Shown: one piece after another, positions 11,001-22,500 of the stretch
How positions within the stretch are numbered: the stretch's first letter is position 1
Layout of the letters: the number at the start of each line of letters is the position of its first letter
Assembly: GCA_029204225.1 (NCBI GenBank)
Contig: CM055102.1
Span: 45,449,484-45,513,483 of the forward strand
Length of the DNA: 64,000 nucleotides
Source of the DNA: Diphasiastrum complanatum
Taxonomy: Eukaryota; Streptophyta; Lycopodiopsida; Lycopodiales; Lycopodiaceae
Direction of reading: 5' to 3'
Program-made: the position numbers and the translations under genes
The notes under the pieces: model-generated
What the model was told of the DNA's origin: nothing
Seen by the model: only the letters and a program-made list of their open reading frames with translations
The model's database searches: none

Positions 11001-12819
11001 GGTCCTGACAGACCATGAGAGTCTCAGATACCTTTGCAATCAACCTGAGCTTAGAGGTCGGAAAGCTCGTTGGGCAGAGTTGATGCAAGAGTTTGACATG
11101 TCTATCAGATATAGGCGTGGAAAATTCAATACAGTAGCAGATGCCCTTAGCAGAATGCCTATAATAAACGAGCTGAGTTTTACTCAGATTCGTAATGAGT
11201 TACTCGAGTCCTTGAGAGGGAAATGCCAGCATGATGCATTCTTCTCTATTATCTGGAACTCAGTCCAGAACAGACAGTTACAGACTCCAGAACCAGTTCC
11301 CGGGGCTGGTGCCAGTTCATCCAAGAATACGGCAGCTTCCGTTGAGGATGATGATGAGTCCGAGTATACGTCGTCAGATGACGTTGAGGATTCTGAGCCT
11401 GTATTACCCAAGCAAACCCCAGTGGTTGAGGGTCAGTTGACTCAAGGATTCAAATGGAAACAGTATTCCATTCAGGATGAGTACTTGCTCTATAGAGATA
11501 GAGTATGTGTCCCCAATTCAGAGGATTATAGGCAGCAGGTCCTATATGAATGTCATGACAATCCTAGCGCGGGACACCCAGGCATACAGAAGACCTATGA
11601 GCTTCTTCGTAGGCAATTTTTCTGGCCCAGTATGAAAAAGGACGTCCACCAGTATGTAACCAGTCGCCAGAAATGTCAAGTAAATAAAGCAGAGCGTTTA
11701 AAGGCAGGAGGGTTGTTGCATCCCTTAGAAATACCAGCTGGTAAATGGGAGAGTATCTCCATGGATTTTATAGTAGGCCTGCCTAAAACCCAAAAGGGTA
11801 ATGACGCTATATGGGTCACAGTTGACCGTCTGACCAAAATGGCTCATTTTATTCCGACCAAAACAACCGTTAGAGCTCCAGAGTTAGCGAGGTTGTTTGT
11901 AGACGGGCTATTTAAATTGTACGGTCTACCTTCCGGCATAGTCAGCGACCGGGACAGTAAGTTTACTGGAAATTTTTGGAAGGCAGTATTCCATCATCTC
12001 CATACTAAACTTAATATGAGTACCACTGACTATCCACAGACGGACGGTCAAACAGAAAGGGTAAATCAAGTGCTGGAGGATATGCTTCGTGCATACGTCA
12101 GCAAGAGGCAGACTAATTGGGAGGAGTATCTCTCAATATTAGAGTTTGCTTACAACAGTACCAAACATTCAGCTACGGGATACAGCCCATTTATGCTGAT
12201 GTACGGTTTTCAGCCACGCTCACCCACAGCTGTAGGGTTTAAACAAGAAAAAGTTGAAGCAGCCAGAAACTTTTTAGAAGACCTAAACCAGATGATAGAA
12301 CATGCTAAGCGTAGCATTAGACAATCCCAGGATCGAGCCAGGCATTATGCAGATCCACACAGACGGGATGTGCAGTTCTCCACTGGTGAGAAAGTCTACT
12401 TGAGAGTCCCAGTTGACTCTAAAACCCTCAAATCAGGAGTGTGTGCTAAGTTGTCTCCAAGGTATTGTGGTCCCTTTACCATCAGTAGGAGACTAGGCGA
12501 GGTCACCTATGAACTAGAACTCCCACACAGCAGTAAGGTTTTTCCAGTTTTTCATGTAAGTCAGTTACGAAAAGCCTTAACCAGATCAGATAATCTGGTA
12601 GGGGACAGTGTTCTAGTTCTCCCATTGGATCCTCAACAACCTCCACATGAACCAGAGGAAATTCTTGATAGTAGAGAGACGCAGACTCGTCATACTCTAT
12701 ACCGAGAATATCTGGTCAAGTGGAATGATCAGCCTGTTGAGAATGCCACTTGGGAAAGAGGCAGCGTCCTTCGCAAGATTTTTCCAGACTTTGTCTTAGA
12801 GGACCAAGACGGTTCTTAA
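8032..12819 (+). CDS. Gag-pol polyprotein of family B chromovirus
   Basis: A single 1595-codon frame, so gag and pol are fused without a frameshift. In order: N-terminal acidic region; capsid-like domain (about 115-300); basic linker; zinc knuckle [14 protein letters not shown] (about 344-357); aspartic protease with active site [10 protein letters not shown] (about 437); RT with [20 protein letters not shown] and polymerase motif [10 protein letters not shown] (about 782); RNase H beginning [14 protein letters not shown] (about 930); an acidic spacer; integrase with zinc finger (about 1170-1216) and DDE positions in SMDFIVGLP (1243), VSDRDSKF (1304) and [11 protein letters not shown] (about 1340); and a chromodomain (about 1540-1595). 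The ATG at 8032 is the first in the frame after the leader. One oddity: the integrase zinc finger reads SRQKCQ, so its first cysteine is Arg1212, where element A has RCTACQ. All other key residues I checked are present. It would drive capsid assembly, reverse transcription and chromatin-targeted integration. Confidence 0.96.
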   Translation: MTTPQGPDQPQERGFDELETEALAYRKGKEPMEVEEQEQFAEELDELVTKEQFLQLVTEVDELKLALANFKSSVDDSFAELKNLILSSAKGSLPSTSQLSPSPLPSVSGETLRSHPSVFKDLKPPTFNGEEKDRNADILQTFLSKWKNIHALKQTPDHLQAIEASLSLGPMAYKWWLNLQETGQTPRSWKAFEEAFLREFLPENELDRAWEAWERTVMDKSLIQYISQYREAILKIKNMDDYQKIRGFVRGLKDEYKVEVQRNSPTTLEQALRYAQIYDDSVGRKRARQQPLSEQLPQKDFQFKKKFLKRKKEDKFKGEAPQKRPSHIQPLKPDDFEKAKQERLCFVCMGKGHTVRQCPKGPFTKKDKKDKKQVHLVQTVCFPSDSAASEIKVYHEDHEHCCQLTSAMLARPFSFGPHDLVRMHGKVGNQSVRVMVDDGATHNFINHTLVKKLKLPEVPSQHRYIVSLAKGEDKKIWETMVSKLNLGIQGYQDQINFQIMHLDRTDIVLGRDWLYSLGPSLHRNYQENTLSFQYKGREIQLHGEHDVPNSPMVCSSELCQLIGDEDHQVFLCDFQFIPEVSISSSIQQKISKLETLLSKFKDVFPEDLPHGLPPSKEVDHVINLVPGTAPVSKPPYRVSRTEDEEITRQLTDYLGKGQIQTSSSPWASPVLLVKKKEGSMRLCVDYRALNKVTIKNKYPMPRADELFDQLDGAKFFSKIDLRSGYHQVRIKSEDVSKTAFRTRHGHYEFKVMPFGLTNAPATFMTLMNSVLRPYLGKFVVVFLDDILVYSKTRKEHLKHLRKVFRLLRKHKLYAKQSKCEFFVEEVAYLGHIISSDGIKMDPNKVKAILSWLRPQNILELQIFLGLAGYYRRFVKEYAQIAVPMTNLLKGKGKEFIWESAQQESFDALKTALATAPVLKVVDPNQPFVVETDASDFAVGAVLTQGGRPVAFESKKLEPAQTRYSAYEKELFSIVHALKTWRHYLYGANFEVLTDHESLRYLCNQPELRGRKARWAELMQEFDMSIRYRRGKFNTVADALSRMPIINELSFTQIRNELLESLRGKCQHDAFFSIIWNSVQNRQLQTPEPVPGAGASSSKNTAASVEDDDESEYTSSDDVEDSEPVLPKQTPVVEGQLTQGFKWKQYSIQDEYLLYRDRVCVPNSEDYRQQVLYECHDNPSAGHPGIQKTYELLRRQFFWPSMKKDVHQYVTSRQKCQVNKAERLKAGGLLHPLEIPAGKWESISMDFIVGLPKTQKGNDAIWVTVDRLTKMAHFIPTKTTVRAPELARLFVDGLFKLYGLPSGIVSDRDSKFTGNFWKAVFHHLHTKLNMSTTDYPQTDGQTERVNQVLEDMLRAYVSKRQTNWEEYLSILEFAYNSTKHSATGYSPFMLMYGFQPRSPTAVGFKQEKVEAARNFLEDLNQMIEHAKRSIRQSQDRARHYADPHRRDVQFSTGEKVYLRVPVDSKTLKSGVCAKLSPRYCGPFTISRRLGEVTYELELPHSSKVFPVFHVSQLRKALTRSDNLVGDSVLVLPLDPQQPPHEPEEILDSRETQTRHTLYREYLVKWNDQPVENATWERGSVLRKIFPDFVLEDQDGS

Positions 12820-13332
12820 GGGGGAGGGAGTGTTACGAGCTCGTAACTAGTGCCGAACCCTAGAGAACACAGATAGGTCAGATACCACAGTCAGGGTCGT
12901 GTCCAGCGTACATGACCAACAGGGCAAGACAGTGTGAGTAGTGTGCCCCAGCACGGTCCATAGCCATGGCGGGCCTAACACAGCCTAGGGACCCTGTCAG
13001 CAGGATAGGGCCCCCAGTTGGGTCCCGACGTGCAGTCGGCCACTTGGGAAAGAGGCAGCGTCCTTCGCAAGATTTTTCCAGACTTTGTCTTAGAGGACCA
13101 AGACGGTTCTTAAGGGGGAGGGAGTGTTACGAGCTCGTAACCAGTGCCGAACCCTAGAGAACACAGATAGGTCAGATACCACAGTCAGGGTCGTGTCCAG
13201 CGTACATGACCAACAGGGCAAGACAGTGTGAGTAGTGTGCCCCAGCACGGTCCATAGCCATGGCGGGCCTAACACAGCCTAGGGACCCTGTCAGCAGGAT
13301 AGGGCTCCCAGTTGGGTCCCGACGTGCAGTCG
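12745..13332. repeat. 294-bp tandem duplication across the pol end and 3' LTR start
   Basis: 12745-13038 is repeated at 13039-13332. The unit holds the last 25 codons of pol, the polypurine tract AAGGGGGAGGGAG and about 207 bp of LTR. The junction has the shared word GCCACTT/GCCACGT: the LTR reads CGGCCAC and continues into the pol sequence TTGGGAAAG. The first unit therefore ends in a partial LTR (12832-13043) and the second leads into the full 3' LTR. A few base differences separate the units. Confidence 0.93.
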
Positions 13333-13482
13333 GCCACGTCAGTGCCACATGGCCGACACTTGGCAGTTGCATGCTACCAGTCCTCACACTGGGCTAGGAG
13401 GGGCTTACTCTATATCAGGGAGTAGGCAAGCTTGGGTGGATCAGTTAGTGTTTGCCCTACTGTGGTGTTAGGATCTATTACA
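13125..13482 (+). repeat. 3' LTR of the complete family B element
   Basis: 358 bp, from TGTTACGAGC to GGATCTATTACA, followed by the GCTTA duplication. It matches the 5' LTR except for GGGCTCCCA against GGGCCCCCA and AAGCTTGGG against AAGGTTGGG. Confidence 0.95.
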
Positions 13483-13487
13483 GCTTA

Positions 13488-14147
13488 GTACTCAGCATAG
13501 ATGATAGTGCCACACTCTAGGCTCTAGCATAGTAATTATACATATGACTCATGGGGCCTCAGGCTTAAAGACTAAAGTTTAAACTTTTGACTCTTAAATA
13601 GTAATTTGTGATTTGTCAATGGTGACTGGTCAGTATATTGTATAGTTTATAACTTCACTATTTATTCTAGAAGTTCTTGGAAGTTGAGACTGTGATGTGT
13701 TGCGTGCATAGAAGTGTGACACATTATCGAGTACCTACTACCATGTGGCAATGGGCATGCAAACCCTCACGAGCCAAACTTCTTGTTCTCTTAGTACTTA
13801 CAAGTTACAAGACTCTAAAGAAGATGATGGTCGTGTCTCTTTGCATACTTCCTGAATGCGCCTGTGACTTGAGCATGATTTCTCGAGGGCCATAAGCTTT
13901 GTACTAGCAATGGGCATGAACTGATTCTCGCAACCTAATAACCTATCCATGACAATATCAATGAGGAAAGTGACAATAGTCACCATACACAAATTCTCCC
14001 CTTAAAATTGCATTCTGTAGAGCATTCTCATGAAATTGGATGTATCTACTTGGTACTAGACTTTCTATGACATGTGTAAACCCCAAAAACCCTTAAAAAC
14101 ACATTTTCCAAAAAAAAAAAAAAAAAAACCTTAAAAAATTACCTGTT
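13488..14147. other. Unassigned sequence between gypsy elements
   Basis: No domain or repeat is recognised. The 72-codon plus frame at 13677-13895 lacks any known motif. An A-run stands at 14111-14128. The left end is the sequence into which family B inserted. Confidence 0.5.
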
Positions 14148-15578
14148 TCAAACCTGAACCAGCCATTTCAAACGCGTTTCAAAACGACGTACGAAACGAC
14201 CCCATGAAACAATTAATCCAAGAAAGCCTCTTAATGTTGTCAAGTCTATAGGTATAGGCCAAGCAAGAAGAACAGCTTTCTTCAGATCCAATTTTACCCC
14301 TTCACCTGATACTATAAAACCCAAATTTGCTATTTCATTTTGAAACAATTCACTTTTCTACTTGTTATGCATTATCCCTCAAAGTTGTCTTATTTACATC
14401 CTTTTCATGCACCCTCACCTGATGGTATCCACTGTTCAAATCAGTCTTGCTAGACACGATAGAACCATGAAGGGCATCCAACAGATCATCTATTCATAGC
14501 ATAGGATATCAATGCTTAATAGTAATCTTGTTGAGCCTCGATAATCCACACACATCCTCCAAGACCCATCTTTCTTTTTAACAAGAATGATCGGGGGAGA
14601 AGTTAGATCATATCTGCCCTTTGGCAAGGTAATCCTTGATCATGCTTCTCATCTCTTCCTCCTCTTTGAGACTCATTCTATAAAGTGGTCTATTAATAGG
14701 AGATGATCCAAGGATCAATTCAATCTTATGTTCCACATTTTTTAAGGTGGCAAAGCAGATGGAAGTTCATCAATGAACACATCTACAAACTCCCCCCTGA
14801 TCTGATGATCAAGGTTCCTAGTAAGGTTAGTATGTTCTTGCCACGCATCACTCTCACATGCAGTGGTTGACATATCAAACAAGAAACAAACATACATATG
14901 CTTATCGTGAACCTTATGCAACTGCATCTCCGTGATCCAAGGTCCTAGAGGCACGTCTGGCTCACGCCGAAGTGAGTGCATCCTGCCATCAAATTGAAAC
15001 TCATACATATGAGTATCCCAGGCAATATGGGGCTTCCTTGCCACATGCCAATTGATTCCAAGCACAACATCGAAGTGCACCAAGAGGGTTATCTCAAAGT
15101 CTAAATTTTTCAGAATAACTTTGAATAGTTAGAGGCATACCCACAACCCTGGCATCCCATACTTTTGCACCCTTTTCATCACTCATCTCAACTGTATATT
15201 GGTATAGGAATAGTTGTGAGCATCCCATACTTTCACACCCTTTCCATCACCCATCTCAACTACATAATGGTATAGGAATGGTTGTGTGCTCACTCTCAAC
15301 AATTTAATCAGAATAGAATTGATCACATTATGTGAGGACCTAGTGTCAAATAGAATTAGCACATCTCTACCTGTTACAACTCCCATGATCACCGATTGCC
15401 TTGAAGGTTGACGCACATACCCCATACCAGTGACGACGCACCGTATCCGCCCATCCATAGGGTCACTACCGACCCACCCCCATGCACTGGAGCTATCGAC
15501 ATCCACATCCCTAGTCAAGCCTCCGACGATAATTGGCGTCCCATACCACCAACCATCGCCCTTGGCTCTCCCTAGCAC
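14148..15578 (-). pseudogene. Protease and RT remains of gypsy element C
   Basis: On the minus strand, 15578-15183 encodes an aspartic-protease region whose active site reads FDTRSSHNVIN; the usual DTGSS glycine is arginine, which would abolish activity. 15083-14742 carries the end of protease and the linker to RT (VVLGINWHVARKPHIAWD, then DELPSALPP). Between about 14740 and 14380 broken frames still show RT words (RPLYRMSLKEEEEM, SGYHQVRVHEKDV). 14348-14148 encodes the RT thumb (LRGFLGLIVSWGRFVRRF). Gag, integrase and RNase H are absent. A purine tract typical of a 3' LTR is not seen at the lower end. Confidence 0.7.
15152..15287. repeat. 68-bp diverged tandem duplication in the element C protease
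   Basis: Two adjacent copies start GCATCCCATACTTT at 15152 and 15220 and both run to GGTATAGGAATRGTTGTG. They differ at about a tenth of positions. The duplication repeats codons just after the protease active site and breaks the frame. Confidence 0.75.
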
Positions 15579-15821
15579 ACATCTCCTGGCCTAGAGAACA
15601 ATCTTGGCTACTACATGCTCTCCATCCACCAACTCCCGAGTAGACCGAGTGAATGGCAAAAGGGAAGCCCCACTATATAGGCATAGCATAGTGGGTCCCA
15701 TCAAGCATGGTCCCGCCGACGACACGTGACCACCTAGGATGGTGACATGTGGCACCAAAACACGTCGATAACGCTAGGACCTGCGTCATCCCCCTTGTAA
15801 GGTCGTCACTGAAGGGCATAC

Positions 15822-15850
15822 TGTTATGGTACATAACATTCCCTCCCCCA
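15822..15850 (-). other. Polypurine-tract-like run and collapsed LTR ends
   Basis: On the minus strand TGGGGGAGGG (15841-15850) is followed after two bases by TGTTATG and, three bases on, CATAACA. TGTTATG and CATAACA are the two termini of the LTR at 18230-18634. This could be the 3' LTR of that element shrunk to its ends, or a chance palindrome. Confidence 0.35.
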
Positions 15851-16074
15851 TAAAAACTTCCTTCTATGGGAGAAAACCAGGGGGAGGGATTATAGTGCGC
15901 CCTCCCAGTAGGCCTGTGACTCACACTAGGTGGCCCCCACTCCCCAGTCATATGTCCAAAATAGCAACTAGACTAATAAAATGGGCCATAGGCCAGTATA
16001 TGTATAAAAAAGCATGCTTGCAAAATTCAAAATTTAAATAGGGTTTTAACCCTCACTGATATGATCTTCCTTTC

Positions 16075-16086
16075 GTTCTGATACCA
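16075..16086 (-). other. Primer-binding-site-like sequence
   Basis: The minus strand reads TGGTATCAGAAC, one base off the usual TGGTATCAGAGC. On the LTR side two bases (TC) separate it from a CA. No LTR pair could be matched to it. Confidence 0.4.
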
Positions 16087-16185
16087 GATGGACTCCCTAT
16101 TTGAAATTACCAATCAACCATCAAACAACAAGAAATATGCAAAGTTAAAGTTTTACCAATTTCCTTCAGACAATACATATGATGC

Positions 16186-16413
16186 TCATACAACAATAAA
16201 GAACGTAGTCACATGCCTCCTCGCCTTTGCTGCATAGAAAGTGATAAGGAATGCTCTCCTAGGTGGTATGAACAAAACATTCTTTAAATTGACATTCGTA
16301 TTAGAAGACAGAGAAATAGGAATTGTGCCAATGCCTTTGATTGCACACTCACCATCATTGGCCGTGTAGATGACTTTTTTCTCACCTCCACCAAGGATCA
16401 ATATCTCCTCCAT
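16186..16413 (-). pseudogene. Copia protease C-terminal fragment
   Basis: A 75-codon minus frame contains IKGIGTIPISL and NVNLKNVLFIP, the stretch after the active site in Ty1/copia proteases (pattern GIGT...L..VL.vP). The active-site Asp is not in this piece. It lies about 160 bp beyond the gag-like frame at 16575-17144 in the same orientation. It is too short for subfamily assignment. Confidence 0.6.
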
Positions 16414-16574
16414 TAGTCAACAAGCATGAAGACATCACAAAAGAATTATTTGCATTTTGTTCATAATCATCATCCTCATCTAGAGTTCAACAGCACCCTG
16501 TAGATCTGGAGCAACATCAACCTGTAAAGCTAGAGCAACACCAAGGTACTCAACCTCAACCTGTAGAGCTAACT

Positions 16575-17144
16575 CTAACTCGCTATGTGTATGCCTCCCG
16601 ATATGAGAGAAATCACTATACAAGAACACTCAATAGGTATCGATATGTGTGACTCAATCTCAATAGAACTATGTGACTCGACAATAGGACTATATGTCTC
16701 GACAATAGGACTGTGTGACTCTATCACTATCTCAGGACTATGTGAAGACCCAACCTCACATGCAGAGGTAACGCAGAAAGAGTGGTAGCAAATAAAAGAT
16801 CTTCTAAAAATATGCCCCATATGTATTATGAGAGTAGGATGAGTGCGACGATAGATGGAAAACCAAACTTTTGCATGGCCATCTAACCACAAAGAAGCCA
16901 TCCTGATTTTCATAACATCTGAACATGAATAAGTGAAAAAATAATCCTCAAAATTATTCACCCAGTCAGTGAATTCGACAATGCCACAAGATGTAGATGA
17001 AAAACCAGAGTACTTAGGAAAAGAGAAAAGTGTCATCATTTTGTCGTTTTTTTTTTTTAAATACCAACATTGGAATGTGGAAGATGCACAAACCCTAAGG
17101 GAGAGGACACTAGTCGCCACCTCAACATAGGCTCTAATCAACAC
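16575..17144 (-). pseudogene. Gag-like fragment with a Ser/Ile/Glu repeat tail
   Basis: The first part holds a capsid-like stretch (EFTDWVNNFEDYFFTYSCSD, then IRMASLWLDGHAKVWF) of the retrotransposon gag type. The C-terminal part is built from imperfect repeats of ESHSPIVE/ETYSPIVE, seen on the plus strand as repeats of GACTCGACAATAGGACTAT. The tail looks like a coding minisatellite in a decayed gag. The start codon region is unclear. Confidence 0.55.
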
Positions 17145-18217
17145 CTGCCCAAATGTGACAGATAATCTAGCAAGTGACAGGTGGTGAAGAAGCTACCAAA
17201 ATGGCCACCGAATAGTGTGCAAGAAGAAATGTTGCCCAGTGGTAGTAGAAAAGCCAACAAACAATAGGTGGTGAGGAGGCTACCAAAAAGTGAGTGAAGT
17301 AGGGCGCTGGCCAATAATTGGATCTACAAAAAGCTGGGAAAATGGCTCTCAATGTGGGGCAGTAGGGCATTGGACAGCCACAAAGAAAATTCGCAAATGG
17401 GCTGAATGTAGCGAAGTACGGCACGACTTCGAAGTGTAATATCTTGAGAATGAGACATCAGTTTGGTAAACCGTAAAGTGCAATGAACTTCTTGAAAAAA
17501 AAAGTATGTAAAGGTCAACAAACAAAATCTTTTAGAACAAAAACAGAATATTCCAATTTGACCAAGGTTTGACTTTTCAAAATCTTCACTTTTAAAAGGT
17601 CAAAAATGGATACAAAATGGATCTTAAGAATCAAGGAACGATAAGAAAGAACAAGATCCAATCACATATGCAAAAAGAACAACTAAAGATGAGAAGTAAA
17701 AAGAACACCCCTTTGGTAAACTTTGCAAGATCATTGGATGTAGAACTCCGTTTAGGATGAAACTTGGATCAATAGTCTTGTCTCAGCCTAACACCCTCAT
17801 CCATATGATTATTTTGAACTTCTATCGGGCAAAAGGATGAAAAGATGAGTTTCTCCAAAAAATGAAAATTAGGGTTTCCGAAAAAGGCCTACAAAAAAAA
17901 ATCACTTCATCATAGGCGCCGACTTGCTACGACACCAATGCAACGAACAAAACTCAAGTCTGATCACAAACAAAAAAAGTTGTGACAAAAAATGTGAAAA
18001 AATTTCTAGAGAGAGAAAATTGGCCAGAAAACTGTCTAGAAAGAGAGAGCTGAAGATCCAACTAGAGAGAGATGAAGAGAAAAAAGAGATAGCAGATCTT
18101 AGTCCTTCAATGAAGATCCTTAAACCTGCAAAGAAAATCACAAAAACAAACATATGATCTAAAAACCTGCAAAGAAACCATAGAACAAAAAAAGGACTCT
18201 CAATCGCTCAAGAAAGT
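17145..18217 (-). other. Non-coding leader of the 16-18 kb copia-like element
   Basis: About 1.07 kb lies between the gag-like frame and the primer-binding site. I see no domain in any frame. It is A-rich on the plus strand and has AGAGAGAGA-type stretches near 18010-18080. Confidence 0.45.
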
Positions 18218-18229
18218 GCTCTGATGCCA
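18218..18229 (-). other. Primer-binding site (variant)
   Basis: The minus strand reads TGGCATCAGAGC, one base from TGGTATCAGAGC, and directly abuts the LTR end at 18230. Confidence 0.7.
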
Positions 18230-18634
18230 TGTTATGAATAGATTCACATGTATTAGTATCAATGATGCACAAAAAACAGCAAAAGGCATTCACATAGCAT
18301 TCTCCAACTAAGAAACTGTATGAATATCAATGGTCACCGATAGCTCAGGCAGATCTCCAACTAAGATCTCCACAATAGTACAACTCCCCTACAAGAAGCC
18401 CATGACTGAAATGATCAAAACTAGCAAATGACCAACCTAAGTGGCTATTGATTGTGGACAAACCCTACCTCCCTTCAAATTGATTTGGAGGGAAAGTGAA
18501 ATTCAAAAATTAGGGCCAAAAATAGAAAACCATGTAAAATAGTATTTCCAGGCCCATCACGTATAATATAAACTACGTGTCCACTAATACTGTCGGAAGT
18601 AGAGAAGTATGGACTATAATGTGTTTCCATAACA
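18230..18634 (-). repeat. 5' LTR of a minus-strand copia-like element
   Basis: A 405-bp segment bounded on the minus strand by TGTTATGG...CATAACA, a perfect 7-bp terminal inverted repeat, with the primer-binding site immediately inside. No full partner LTR is present downstream; see the ghost at 15822-15838. Confidence 0.75.
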
Positions 18635-18884
18635 GGAGCAAAATCGGCCAAAAAAAAAACATGGATTAACTGGACCCAACTGTAACCAAAACACCTGACA
18701 ACCTATAAAAATGCAATGCCCTTGATTAGAGCTTTAATCTAATACCCATATTGCCCACAAAAATCCCAAAGAAAAAAATGTTTGTAAGAAACGCTCCCCC
18801 ATTACAAAAACACGGTTCAGAAACGTGTTTCTGATCTCATTTCTAAACGCGTTTTTGGAAGGGGGTTTATATACTATATACTAT

Positions 18885-18886
<2 letters not shown>
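18635..18886. other. Unassigned spacer with an AACGCGTTT-type motif
   Basis: No gene is seen. Around 18810-18865 the sequence has CGGTTCAGAAACGTGTTTCTG and AACGCGTTTTTGG, loosely like the GTTCC-GGAACG repeats at 24.8, 56.0 and 61.0 kb. Confidence 0.35.

Positions 18887-18920
<34 letters not shown>
18887..18920. repeat. (TA)n microsatellite flanking the small hAT-type element
   Basis: About 34 bp of TA repeat runs directly up to the TCATAG end. hAT elements make 8-bp duplications; in (TA)n the duplication TATATATA cannot be told from the repeat. Confidence 0.85.
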
Positions 18921-18923
<3 letters not shown>

Positions 18924-19152
18924 TAGGTCCCGTGGTACCAGGTCCCGCGGATCCCGGTACCGCGGGACCATATATGGTACCATATCGGTCGGCGGTACCA
19001 AAAAAAAAAAGAAATTTTTTTTTTTTTTTTGCGAAAATAGCACGGGAAATTTTTTTTTTTTTTTTTATATTATGGTACCGCCCTGGTACCGCAGATCCCA
19101 GGGCGGTACCGTACCGGCGGTACCATACTAGCGATACCACGGGGTACTATGA
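18921..19152. mobile_element. 232-bp non-autonomous hAT-type element (MITE)
   Basis: The ends form an imperfect terminal inverted repeat: TCATAGGTCCCGTGGTACC on the left and, read inward from the right, TCATAGTACCCCGTGGTATC. The interior has GGTACC/CCGCGG-rich subterminal repeats on each side of two poly-T runs. It has no coding capacity. Its ends match those of the 5.56-kb element starting at 19163, ten TA-rich bases away. Confidence 0.8.
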
Positions 19153-19546
19153 TATATATATATCATAGGTCCCGCGGTACTGGGTACCGCGGATCCCGGT
19201 ACCGCGGGACCGTACTAGTACCGCGGTACCATGATGGTACCGCGGTACCATAATATATTAATATAATTAATACTTAATATTTTTTCAAATTTTTTTAAAC
19301 CTAATCTACCCGCCCCCCTCGCTTCTTCTCTCCCAATTTTTTTCCAGCCATCGTTGCCCTGCCTTCGCTACTGGTTTTGCTGCCCTGCCTTCCCTGCCTT
19401 GCGTCTGATTTGCGTCGCCCTTCGCCCACAGACCGCCCTGCCTTGCATCTGATTTGCAAGAACCTGCCTTCGCCCATTTTCAGCGTCTCTCCAACAGTGA
19501 ACCCTGCTGTTTTTTTTCCAGCAATCCATCCCTCATTTCATCTGCA

Positions 19547-22500
19547 ATGGTGCAATCCGACCTTTCCGGTCTGTGGGACGAGGTAGACATTGTCAGGCGT
19601 GTTGCCGACAAGGCCAACAAGACCGGTCAGAAGATCGTGCGCTGCCAATACTGTCTCGTCGAGTTTGCTGCACTCTCTCTCGCCTTAAAGGCCATCTGCT
19701 CAGTGCACACGCCAAAAATGGTGCCACCTTGAATGTTGCCCCTTGTGGCAGCATGACCGTCCCCGACAGGCAACGACTACTGGACACCTACGGGCCGCGG
19801 CTCGTGGCAGGGGAGAACACTATTTCGGAGGGCATTCTCCGATTTTGCACCGCTCCTTATGTGGCTGACCCAGAGTTGCTGCCTGCTTGGCTGGCACGCA
19901 CAAGGAGAGGGAGTGCATCCTCCTCCGGTCCCTTTGCCCCTCATCCCCCTCAGACAGTTCTGCCTCACGCACCCCCATCTGCTCAGATTCCGGTGGATCC
20001 CGTCCCATCGCGTCCGCCAGTTGCCACTGCGGTTCCACCACCACCCACTGTTGCTCGCACTCCACCAGTCTACGACTTTCTCATGGACTCTCCGCCACCC
20101 GAGCAGGCCTAGGATGCTACTGCTGGGGCCTTCGAGGATGTGAAGGAGATCCCTTCTTCCTTCCCTTCCCATCCGGATGACCTCCTCAACCAGCAGTTTT
20201 CGTACCCCATGCCAGATGTTGCCCCTCCACCAGTGCACCCCACCTATGCTGCTGCACCCATCCCTGCCAATGCATCCCACTCTCCCCATTCCACATCTAC
20301 AGCCGATGCATCCACCAGTGCCCAGCCTGTCGCATCATCATCCATTCCCGTCACGGTTGGTGCACCGTGTTGGAGGTCCACCACCCGTCGCCCACCAGGG
20401 AGAGCCCTTGTGCAGCAGACCATTCGCGGCGCGCATCAGCCGCACATGGACAGAGAGGCCACACAGGCCGTGGCCAGTCTGATTTACAAGTTGAACCTGC
20501 CCTTTGCCATCACCGACTCTGAGCCCTTCAGAAGGGCCTTCCGCCTTGCATAGTCTGTTAGCCCTAGCTGGAGAGTCCCTAGTTCAGAGGTTGTCCGCAC
20601 ACACATGCTGAGGGATAGGGTTGAGTCCTTGTCTAGAGAGATGGAGCCTCTACGTCGGCACTGGGCCACTTACGGTTACAGCATCATGTCCGATGGCTGG
20701 ACTGATGTCAGGAGGAGGCCGATCCTCAACATATTGGTCTCCAGCTGCATGGGCACACAGTTTTTGAGGGCAGTGGATTGCAGTAGGGGGGGGGGAGAGT
20801 CATATCTGTAGAGTTCATGTTTGATGTCATCAGGTCTTCCATCCTAGCCATAGGCCCACAGCATGTCGTCACGGTGGTGACGGACAATGCCACGAATTGC
20901 ATTCAGATGGGTGTACTGCTAGAGGCTGAGTTCCCTCATATTGTTCATACCCCCTGTGCAGCCCACGACATAGACCTTCTGATGGGGGACATTGGAGCAC
21001 TTCCCTGGGTTAGAGCCATCGTCCGGGGAGGCCCTCTTCCTGGTGACTTTTTTCACTAGAAAGAGGCGTGTTCTTGCCATGTTCCAGGTGTTCAGCCATC
21101 TGGACCTCCGTAAGCCAGCCCCCACACGCTTTGCATTCGACTTGGTGGTCATCGACCGTTTGATCAGGTGCAGGGCCCAGCTTCTACAGATGGTTGCCAG
21201 TGATCTTTGGGGTGCCAGTACGTTTCCGCACACTGAGGATGGGGAGCACTTTTCTTCCACGGTGAGGGGAGACCAGTTTTGGAGGGATGCACAGACATTG
21301 TCAGGACTGCTTCGACCACTCTACATTGTGCTCCGCATGGCTGACAGCGAGGGGTCGACACTTGGACTGGTGTATGAGCTCATGGACCGGATTGGACAGT
21401 TCCTGCAGCTGCCCATCTTGCAGCCAGAGAGGTAAGCGGTACAGTGTTGTAATTGACCTTTATCTTTTCAGTACTTGCTACTTTGTTTTTCTGTCAATGT
21501 TAAGTTTTTTCGTAATGCCCTAAACCACATGGCCCTCACCTGCAGGATGACAGAGCTGAAGTTCATATGGGAGACGCGGTGGAACTACTTCCACAGGAGT
21601 ATCCACAGCGTTGCACACATGCTGCATCCCCTCTTCCTCTCTCCGACAAAGATCGCAGACAAGGAGCTCGAGGCCGATTGGCTTCAGTACATTCACAGGG
21701 TGGGTCCACACATAGGTTTGGATCCTATCAGGCTCATGGAGGAGCTCGCTGCATTTTGTTTCGGCATGGGCACATTCGGCCACCCGGCTGATCAGGATCC
21801 AGAGAGGAGGCAGCTACCCATTACCTGGTGGACCATGTTCGGTAGCACATACCCATCTATACAGCGTCTTGCACTGCGTGTCCTTTCTCAGGTATGCATC
21901 TCATTTTATCCTCCATTGTTGTGTGTCGTTGAAGTTCCACCTCTGCCACAATGTGCTGAAGTATTTCAATGCACGCACCACAGGACTGTGCTGCCTCTGT
22001 GTGTCAGCGTAATTGGAGCACATGGCCACTCATTCACACGAGAAGAAACCGGTTGTCAGTGAGTCAGTTGGAGCGGTTGGTGTTCTGTAGCACCAACGCA
22101 CGTCTCGCCAGGAGACTTCCGACCATTACGAGCGCATTGCAGGTGATAAGCTAATCTTTCATAGCACGTTGGTTGACTCCTGGTATGTTGGTTTCATTTC
22201 TTGATAAAGTTGTCTCTCTGACATGCAGATTATAAACCTTGCAGACGAAGATATCAGATTTGGAGCGCCAGGTTGACTTGCCTACGGACAGTATCCATCC
22301 CATGCCTGCAGATGACCTCGGCACACAGTTGATGGCAGAGAGAGAGAGGGAGCTTGCCGAGATGAGAGAGAGAGAGAGCTTGGGCTTGAGCACAGAGAGC
22401 CCCCATTGTATGAGGCAGATGAGCCAGTGTCAGAGGATGAGCATGATGAGGATGAGCCCATTCGGGTTGTGTTTGCCAGATCAGATAGGGATGAGGCAGA

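Larger units (their letters stand above)
6963..13482 (+). mobile_element. Complete Ty3/gypsy chromovirus, family B
   Basis: A 6520-bp element with 358-bp LTRs, GCTTA duplications on both sides, a tRNA-Met primer-binding site immediately inside the 5' LTR, a 0.7-kb leader, one uninterrupted gag-pol and a polypurine tract. The two LTRs differ at two positions that I could find (a C/T and a G/C change), so insertion is recent on the scale of this window. The only structural defect is a 294-bp tandem duplication at the 3' end, which leaves a second polypurine tract and a complete 3' LTR behind it. This is the one element here that could be active or mobilisable. Confidence 0.97.
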
